Assembly (NCBI GenBank): GCA_038217425.1 | Contig: JBBQPM010000222.1 | Location: 1-10,651 of the forward strand | DNA length: 10,651 bases | Reading direction: 5' to 3' | From: JAIEPT01 sp038217425 | GTDB lineage: Bacteria > Planctomycetota > Planctomycetia > Gemmatales > Gemmataceae | Shown here: piece by piece, positions 6,300 through 10,651 of the stretch | How positions within the stretch are numbered: the first letter of the stretch is position 1 | How the letters are laid out: each line of letters opens with the position of its first letter | Position numbers and translations under genes: made by a program | Notes under the pieces: generated by a model | What the model saw: the letters and a program-made list of their open reading frames with translations, nothing else | What the model was told of the DNA's origin: nothing | Database searches by the model: none

Positions 6300-6662
6300 C
6301 GTCCTCAAGGGGCATGCGGTCTTGTTCGCCACGTGCAGCCTGCTAGTCCAGGAATTGCTCGCCGCCAAACGCGATCTCAAGCTCGAGCGATTCTTGAAGA
6401 AACTGGCGGACTTCGCCGCATTGATCATCGACGACCTCGGCTACGTGCAACAGAGCCGCGAGGAGATGGAGGTCCTCTTCACGCTCTTGGCCGAACGCTA
6501 CAAACCGGAAGCGTCCTCTTGACCAGCAACCTGCCGTTTTCGCAGTGGACGGCCGTCTTCAAGGACCCGATGACCACTGCGGCGGCCATCGATCGACTGG
6601 TGCACCACAGCGTGATCGTCGAGCTGAACGTCCCCAGCCTCCGCTTGGAAACCGCCAGGGAT
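6300..6662 (+). pseudogene. istB: IS21-family helper ATPase (istB) remnant
   Basis: Two frames together encode the C-terminal half of IstB, the AAA+ ATPase that assists IS21 transposase. The first frame gives KGHAVLFATC, LVQELLAAKRDLKLERFL, the Walker B strand LIIDDLGYVQQSREEMEV and LFTLLAERY. The reading then shifts near 6505, consistent with a one-base deletion, and continues as GSVLLTSNLPFSQW, FKDPMTTAAAIDRLVHHS and VELN. The Walker A loop and everything before it (roughly the first 100 or more residues of a usual protein of about 250) are absent, as is the istA transposase. The remnant starts within a few bases of the RsbW-like stop and ends where the kinase fragment begins. It cannot make an active ATPase. 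Confidence 0.85.
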
Positions 6663-7146
6663 GTTCGAGCTGGCCGGTGATCTGCGCCTCCTCGACGAAG
6701 CGGGCCTTTTTCTTGGGGTCCCGGTCGTCAAGCATAAATTTAATGGCAACCTCTCGACGGATGTCCCGATCGATGCCGCGCAGCACCGCACCCATGCCTC
6801 CGCGAGCGATCTCCCCTTCGAGCAGGTAGCGGCCGGCGGCGGACGCTTGCTGGGACAGTGCATCGGCGACCGATTTAGTCGCTGCCGGCGCAACAAGGGC
6901 CGAGCCCAGGCTGGGCTTCCGGACCGACCGGGATGGAACGGACGGGGGTAAGGTAACGCCGGCATCAATGCCCGCTTGGTGCAGGCTGCTGGCCGAACCG
7001 TCGACCTTGTCAGTCGGTACCGCCGCCACGGTGCGGTCCAGTACCTTGACAGAGCTTTTGCAAGACGGGCACTTACTCGCCTTGCCCGCGAACTCATCCT
7101 TGACCTTGAACTTTAGCCCGCACTGGAAACAAGAGAAGTGAATCAT
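6559..7146 (-). pseudogene. zinc-ribbon Ser/Thr protein kinase, truncated at the istB junction
   Basis: The reading frame starts at ATG 7146, after GGGTGAG. Residues 1-35 form a zinc ribbon (C6-x2-C9 and C26-x2-C29), a common N-terminus of planctomycete kinases. A low-complexity linker (36-104) follows. A Hanks-type kinase domain then begins at GRYLLEGEIARGGMGAVLRG (105-124, the glycine-rich loop). It contains the ATP lysine in REVAIK (K136) and the helix-C glutamate in RFVEEAQITGQLEHP. The homology stops at residue 163 (about position 6658), exactly where a normal kinase continues EHPNIV. The remaining frame, down to 6559, is antisense to istB and meaningless. The HRD catalytic loop and DFG motif are missing, so the product cannot phosphorylate. 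The loss was probably caused by IS21 insertion followed by deletion. Confidence 0.85.
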
Positions 7147-7387
7147 GGCTCACCCGTAATATTCACCATGGGTCATTGGCCCCGCATCGTAACCAATGAG
7201 GACAGCCTACCGGAGGCGCCGGGTCATTCCTTCAGAATACCCTGCCAACTCAATGGCGTCACTGGGCCACGGCCAGCGGAAACTCTGGGAAAGACTGGCA
7301 ATCTGAAGCGACTTGCGCCAGCGCGTCGTTTTTCCTACACCATTCTTGGAGTTGGCATCCCATTCCAAGCTTTTTGGAGTAGGCATC

Positions 7388-8345
7388 ATGGCACAGACCC
7401 AACGCATCAGCATCAATGACATTGTCGATTACTTTGACGAACTCGAGGACCCACGCTCCGCCATCAATATCAAGCATCCCCTCGTGAGCGTCGTTGTCAT
7501 CGCCATGATGGCGGTGCTTGCCGGCGCCAACGGGCCGACCGCAATCGCGAAGTGGGCAAAACTCAAAGCAGAGTTTTTGGTTCAAACGTTGCCCTTGCCG
7601 AATGGCGTTCCTTGTAAAGATGTTTTTCGATCCGTCCTGTCGTTACTGAAACCCGAAACGTTTCAAACGTGCTTTGCAACTTGGTTAGCTTCGTTGCGCG
7701 CAAGCGCCCAAGCCAAAGCTGCCCAGGAGGGCAAACCGGTGGACAAGCCGATCTTCGCCATTGATGGCAAAACATCGCGTCGCAGCCACGATCGGGCGAA
7801 CGGACTGGGCGCCCTGCACAACCGTCAGCGTCTGGGCCAGCGAATTCGGTTTGTCCTTGGGCCAAGTCGCCTGCGCCGAGAAATCGAACGAAATCACCGC
7901 GATTCCTGAGCTTTTGCGCCTCGTGGACATCCAGGGAACGATTATCACCATCGACGCGATGGGAACCCAAAAAGCGATTGCGGCCCAGATCGTGGACGGG
8001 AAAGCGGACTTTGTGCTGGCGCTCAAAGGCAACCAAGAAGCGCTGCACCAAGCCGTGATCGACCATATCGACAAGCAAATCGACAACGGCTTTATCGGCT
8101 GTAATGCACGTCATCATACGACCAAGGAGAAAGGTCATGGCCGGGACGAAATTCGCTGTTATACTCAAATGCCGGTTCCCAAGGATCTTCAAGGCTTGGA
8201 ACTATGGAATGGTTTGAAATCGATCGGTATGGCGACCTTAGTGTGTGTTCGCGATGGTAAAGAAACAATCGAGACGCGTTACTACATCAGCAGTCTCGAA
8301 GTAGGTGTAAAACAATTCGCGCGTGCAATCCGCAGTCATTGGGGC
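7388..8345 (+). pseudogene. ISAs1-family transposase, frameshifted and C-terminally truncated
   Basis: ATG 7388 follows GGAG and starts MAQTQRISIN. The N-terminal part DIVDYFDELEDPRSAINIKHPLVSV... is the typical DDE_Tnp_1-associated domain. The catalytic core then appears: FAIDGKTSRRSHD (first Asp, residue 126), and, after a frameshift, ITIDAMGTQKAIA (second Asp) with FVLALKGNQ. The shift lies in CTGCACAACC near 7820: removing one A restores GALHTVSVWASEFGLSLGQVA. The C-terminal block, which should run on from RSHWG into IENSLHW and the catalytic Glu region, ends at about 8345 and is replaced by unrelated sequence. Roughly the last 50-60 residues are lost. Both defects make it inactive. The residual frame ends at 8453, overlapping the next gene's start. 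I could not identify the inverted repeats of this IS. Confidence 0.9.
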
Positions 8346-8449
8346 CGCCGCTCTCACGCGTTCGGCTCGGCAAGCGGCTATTCTCTCGAGACCGGTTCTC
8401 ATAGACGCCCGCCGCTCGGCCCTGTGCCACGGTCGAATACAATGGCCGA

Positions 8450-8902
8450 ATGAGAATCCTGTTCCTCCACGGCCGGCACTCAATCCCAGGCGGCGTCAAA
8501 CCGACGTACCTGAAGGATCACGGCCACGAGGTCATCAACCCTCCTTTGCCGAATTTGGACTTCGCCGAAGCGGAGAAGATCGCTCAGACCTTGTTCGACC
8601 GGTATCAGCTCGATGTCGTAGTCGGTTCTTCGAGGGGCGGTGCCGTCGCCATGAATTTCAACGGCGACGATGCACGGCTCGTTCTTCTATGCCCAGCCTG
8701 GAAGAAGTGGGGAGCGTCGAAGACCGTGAAACCAGGCACCGTGATCCAGCACAGTAGAGCCGACGACGTGATCCCGTTCGCCGAATCTGAGGAATTGGCC
8801 AGAAACAGCGGGGCTACGTTGATCGAAGTCGGAAGCGACCACCGGCTTGCCGACCCGGAATCGCTGACTGCAATGCTGAAGGCGTGCGAGGGAATACTGT
8901 GA
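8450..8902 (+). CDS. small alpha/beta hydrolase (YqiA/RBBP9-like)
   Basis: A 150-residue single-domain alpha/beta hydrolase. It opens with the beta strand and oxyanion stretch MRILFLHG. The nucleophile elbow is VVVGSSRGGAVA, with S61 in G-x-S-x-G. The acid is probably D105 or D106 in HSRADDVIPF, and the histidine is H131 in VGSDHRLADPES. The size fits the small, lid-less esterase/serine-hydrolase group (YqiA/RBBP9-like). No signal peptide is present, so it should be cytoplasmic; the substrate is unknown. There is no clear Shine-Dalgarno before ATG 8450, and the dead transposase frame ends in the same ATGA. It is the first gene of a compact cluster with the MBL-fold gene, whose GTG overlaps its stop codon. 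Confidence 0.85.
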   Translation: MRILFLHGRHSIPGGVKPTYLKDHGHEVINPPLPNLDFAEAEKIAQTLFDRYQLDVVVGSSRGGAVAMNFNGDDARLVLLCPAWKKWGASKTVKPGTVIQHSRADDVIPFAESEELARNSGATLIEVGSDHRLADPESLTAMLKACEGIL

Positions 8903-9669
8903 CGGCAATTCACCATATCAATTGCGGTACGCTCGTGGTCCCGTCGTACCCCACGGTCGTTTGCCATTGTCTGCTGCTACAGGAAGGCGAGCGTCTTGCC
9001 CTCATTGATGCAGGAATCGGCCTTCAGGATGTTCGCAACCCGGTCGGACGATTGGGACAGCCGCTCATCGAGATGGCTGGTTTCCAGTTCAACGAGTGGG
9101 ACACCGCCGTTCGTCGGATCGAGGCTGCCGGGCTTTCCCCAGGCGACGTGCGGCACGTCGTTCTGACGCACGGCGACCCCGACCATGCTGGTGGCCTCGC
9201 CGATTTCCCGAATGCTCAGGTCCACGTCTCGGAGGAGGAACTGGCCCAACTTACGAGTGGTCATTGGCGATATGTCTCGACGCAGATCGCCCACGGCCCA
9301 TCCTGGAAGGCTTACGGTCGTTCGGCCCGTCAATGGTTCGGATTGGAAGCTCGTCTCGTCGAAGTCGGATTCTCGTCTGAAGTGCTGCTGATCCCTCTTT
9401 TTGGTCACACTCTCGGTCACTGCGGCGTGGCGGTGCAGCAGAAGGACAGGTGGCTGCTGCACGTCGGGGACGCCTATTACCTGCGGACCGAGTTGACGAC
9501 GGACGATCACCCCGTCTCGCTAATCGCCGCCCAGCGTGCCGACGACGATGCACAACGTCGGGCGAGTCTCGAACACCTACGTCGTCTGGTGCGTGACCAC
9601 GGAGACGAAGTAGACGTGATCGGCTACCACGACCTCACGGAACTACCGCCCCAATACCCGCTCCCTTGA
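8899..9669 (+). CDS. MBL-fold metallo-hydrolase (HxDxDH type)
   Basis: A 256-residue metallo-beta-lactamase-fold protein. Start GTG 8899 is chosen because GAGGG lies about six bases upstream and GTG overlaps the hydrolase TGA by four bases; a GTG at 8884 is the alternative. Metal-site motifs are LTHGDPDHAGG (H91, D93, D95, H96), PLFGHTLGHCGV (H170 or H174), HVGDAYY (D191) and GYHDLTEL (H244). The second histidine of the classical HxHxDH motif is replaced by Asp, a variant also common in lactonase-like members of the superfamily (THLDxDHAGG). Both metal sites could still form. No signal peptide is seen. Likely reactions are lactone or thioester hydrolysis, but the substrate cannot be read from the sequence. 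It is translationally coupled to the preceding hydrolase. Confidence 0.9.
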   Translation: MTAIHHINCGTLVVPSYPTVVCHCLLLQEGERLALIDAGIGLQDVRNPVGRLGQPLIEMAGFQFNEWDTAVRRIEAAGLSPGDVRHVVLTHGDPDHAGGLADFPNAQVHVSEEELAQLTSGHWRYVSTQIAHGPSWKAYGRSARQWFGLEARLVEVGFSSEVLLIPLFGHTLGHCGVAVQQKDRWLLHVGDAYYLRTELTTDDHPVSLIAAQRADDDAQRRASLEHLRRLVRDHGDEVDVIGYHDLTELPPQYPLP

Positions 9670-9699
9670 TGGCCGTGGAAGATCGAAACGGAGTCACCG

Positions 9700-10029
9700 A
9701 TAGCCTTCGACGAGAATCTCGCCACTCGCATCCGTGACGCACTCGCCAGCAAGAGGAACATCGAAGAAAAGAAGATGTTCGGCTGCCTTTGCTTCTTCCT
9801 CAACGGCAAAGTGCTGGCAGGGGTCTGGAAGGATTCGCTTATCGTTCGTGTCGGCCCGAACGGTTACGACGACGCACTCCTGGGACCGCACGTCCGGGAG
9901 TTCGACATCACCGGAAGACCGATGAGGAATTGGGTGGGGGTCGAGTCAGCAGGCGTCGAGGATGACGACCAATTGGCAGGTTGGATTGAACGGGCGATAA
10001 AGTTCGTGAATACCTTGCCGAAGAAGTGA
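9700..10029 (+). CDS. TfoX N-terminal-domain protein, apparent ATA start
   Basis: The frame after the MBL stop codon encodes a full TfoX_N domain: AFDENLATRIRDALA, then KKMFGCLCFFLNGKVLAGVW, LIVRVGPNGYDDAL, FDITGRPMRNWVGV and QLAGWIERAIKFVNTLP. Family members normally begin Met-Ala-Phe-Asp-Glu. Here that position is ATA GCC TTC GAC GAG at 9700, preceded by GGAG at 9690-9693, six bases upstream. ATA is a very rare initiator. The first in-frame ATG is 9775, which would delete the first helix. An ATG at 9669 overlaps the MBL stop but reads another frame and ends after 22 codons. The gene may be initiated at ATA, be recently disabled, or carry a sequence error. TfoX_N domains lack a settled biochemical role outside competence regulation. 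Confidence 0.7.
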   Translation: MAFDENLATRIRDALASKRNIEEKKMFGCLCFFLNGKVLAGVWKDSLIVRVGPNGYDDALLGPHVREFDITGRPMRNWVGVESAGVEDDDQLAGWIERAIKFVNTLPKK

Positions 10030-10032
10030 GTG

Positions 10033-10098
10033 ATGAATCCAGGCGGCATCATTCTGTTATTGCTCTCGCTCCTATTTGCCGCCCTGTCGCTGCAATGA
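10033..10098 (+). CDS. possible 21-residue hydrophobic peptide
   Basis: ATG 10033 lies three bases after the TfoX stop and reads MNPGGIILLLLSLLFAALSLQ, then TGA at 10096. A single 15-residue hydrophobic run would span a membrane. The only upstream ribosome-site-like sequence is a weak GAAGTGAG. It sits between two cluster genes and could be a real small membrane peptide, a remnant of a signal peptide, or chance. Confidence 0.3.
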   Translation: MNPGGIILLLLSLLFAALSLQ

Positions 10099-10120
10099 TT
10101 ACGTTAAAGGAACTTCGACC

Positions 10121-10435
10121 ATGACGAACTACACGCACATCCTCGACCTCGCCAAAGAAGCGGAGCCGCCAGCGGACGGCATCCTCAGTCGAACGATTTA
10201 CCAAGACGACCGGATCAAGGCGGTCGTCTTCGGCTTCGGCCAAGGCCAGGAACTCTCCGAACACACGGCGGCGAAACCGGCCATGTTGTTCTTCGTGAAG
10301 GGTGGGGCAACGGTGGGCCTGGGAGATGACGTGCAGGAGGCCCAGGCCAGAACCTGGGTCCACATGCCAGCGAATTTGAAGCACTCCATAAAGGCGAAGA
10401 CGCCCGTGGTCATGCTGCTGGTACTGCTGAAATGA
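10121..10435 (+). CDS. small single-domain cupin protein
   Basis: A 104-residue cupin. ATG 10121 follows AAAGGAA by about eight bases; an earlier in-frame start at 10076 would begin inside the preceding small frame. The recognisable pattern is ILSRTI (21-26), VVFGFGQGQELSEHT (35-49), MLFFVKGGATVGLG (55-68), HMPANLKHSIKA (81-92) and VMLLVLLK. This is the family of small cupins with the SEHTA and MPAN-x-x-H signatures. Of the metal ligands in classical cupin motif 1 (HxH...E), only H48 is evident, with H88 from motif 2, so metal binding is doubtful or atypical. It is the last gene of the hydrolase/MBL/TfoX cluster. A role in binding or sensing a small molecule is possible, but none is shown. 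Confidence 0.88.
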   Translation: MTNYTHILDLAKEAEPPADGILSRTIYQDDRIKAVVFGFGQGQELSEHTAAKPAMLFFVKGGATVGLGDDVQEAQARTWVHMPANLKHSIKAKTPVVMLLVLLK

Positions 10436-10514
10436 GCCGTTTCACTCTCCGCAATCTTTGCAAACTTTCTGGTTGGGCTTGGGGTCGCATCCCATAACTC
10501 GGCCTCGTCCATCT

Positions 10515-10540
10515 ATACCTCACGCGGCCAAGAATGAGGC
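10515..10540 (+). repeat. 26-bp dispersed repeat, copy 2
   Basis: This is the second copy of the repeat at 3658-3683 (23 of 26 positions, same orientation, core CTCACGC...CAAGAATGA). It lies 80 bases downstream of the cupin stop, in a tail (10436-10651) where I see no gene. Unlike copy 1, it is not followed by the CGTTCCCGGGC hairpins within the window. Confidence 0.6.
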
Positions 10541-10651
10541 CGGATTAAAGGTCTGGAATTTATGAGTCATTAAAGATTGCAACTTCTCTCGGTGCTCCGT
10601 GGAAGTCTTTGCCAAGCATCCGTCAATTGCTCCCCGGAAGCCTTCGAATGT

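Noticed and set aside
7173..7199. TCATTGG / CCAATGA 7-bp inverted repeat upstream of the kinase fragment
   Set aside because: It could be an operator, but arms of this length and spacing are expected by chance in a 10-kb window and nothing else supports it.
7147..7387. Search for the left inverted repeat of the ISAs1 element
   Set aside because: No convincing terminal repeat could be paired because the right end of the element is lost; the boundary is left undefined.
10432..10497. 21-codon frame overlapping the cupin stop (ATGA), and a 17-codon minus-strand frame with VCKDCG
   Set aside because: Too short, with no ribosome binding site on either strand; the minus-strand CxxC is suggestive but not enough to call a gene.

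Overview
The window looks like an accessory, repeat-rich stretch of a planctomycete-type chromosome. The coding DNA is mostly GC-rich. Four things point to that phylum: a TIGR03067-like secreted protein, a zinc-ribbon plus Ser/Thr-kinase protein, an ECF sigma factor paired with a soluble CxxC anti-sigma-like protein, and many intergenic GC-rich palindromes. This placement is inference from protein families; there is no rRNA or other taxonomic marker in the window.

Layout. Bases 1-123 are the 3' end of an IS4-like transposase whose stop codon lies inside a 35-bp repeat. A small secreted TIGR03067-like gene (176-598) follows. Next is a non-coding element (687-933) bounded by inverted copies of the same 35-bp repeat, best read as a MITE of that transposon. 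Two small minus-strand genes (883-1831) diverge from a secreted serpin with a large helical insertion (1968-3509). Between the serpin and a convergent DUF3592 membrane-protein gene (3885-4370) sit two perfect hairpins inside a larger inverted repeat. A nested palindrome of about 180 bp (4461-4642) separates DUF3592 from a two-gene sigma/anti-sigma operon (4728-5757). An RsbW-like HATPase gene (5864-6295) is divergent from that operon.

Bases 6300-8345 are a mobile-DNA graveyard. They hold a 5'-deleted, frameshifted istB remnant (IS21 helper ATPase), a zinc-ribbon Ser/Thr kinase cut off at the istB junction, and an ISAs1-family transposase with one frameshift and a lost C-terminus.

Bases 8450-10435 form a compact plus-strand cluster: alpha/beta hydrolase, MBL-fold hydrolase (4-nt overlap), TfoX N-terminal-domain protein (which appears to start at ATA), a possible 21-residue hydrophobic peptide, and a cupin. 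The last 216 bases hold a second copy of a 26-bp dispersed repeat and no convincing gene.

I see no CRISPR array, rRNA, tRNA or recognisable defence system. The most novel-looking items are the MITE and its presumed parent, the serpin with an extra helical module and long reactive loop, the nested palindrome, and the TfoX gene with a strong Shine-Dalgarno but no ATG.
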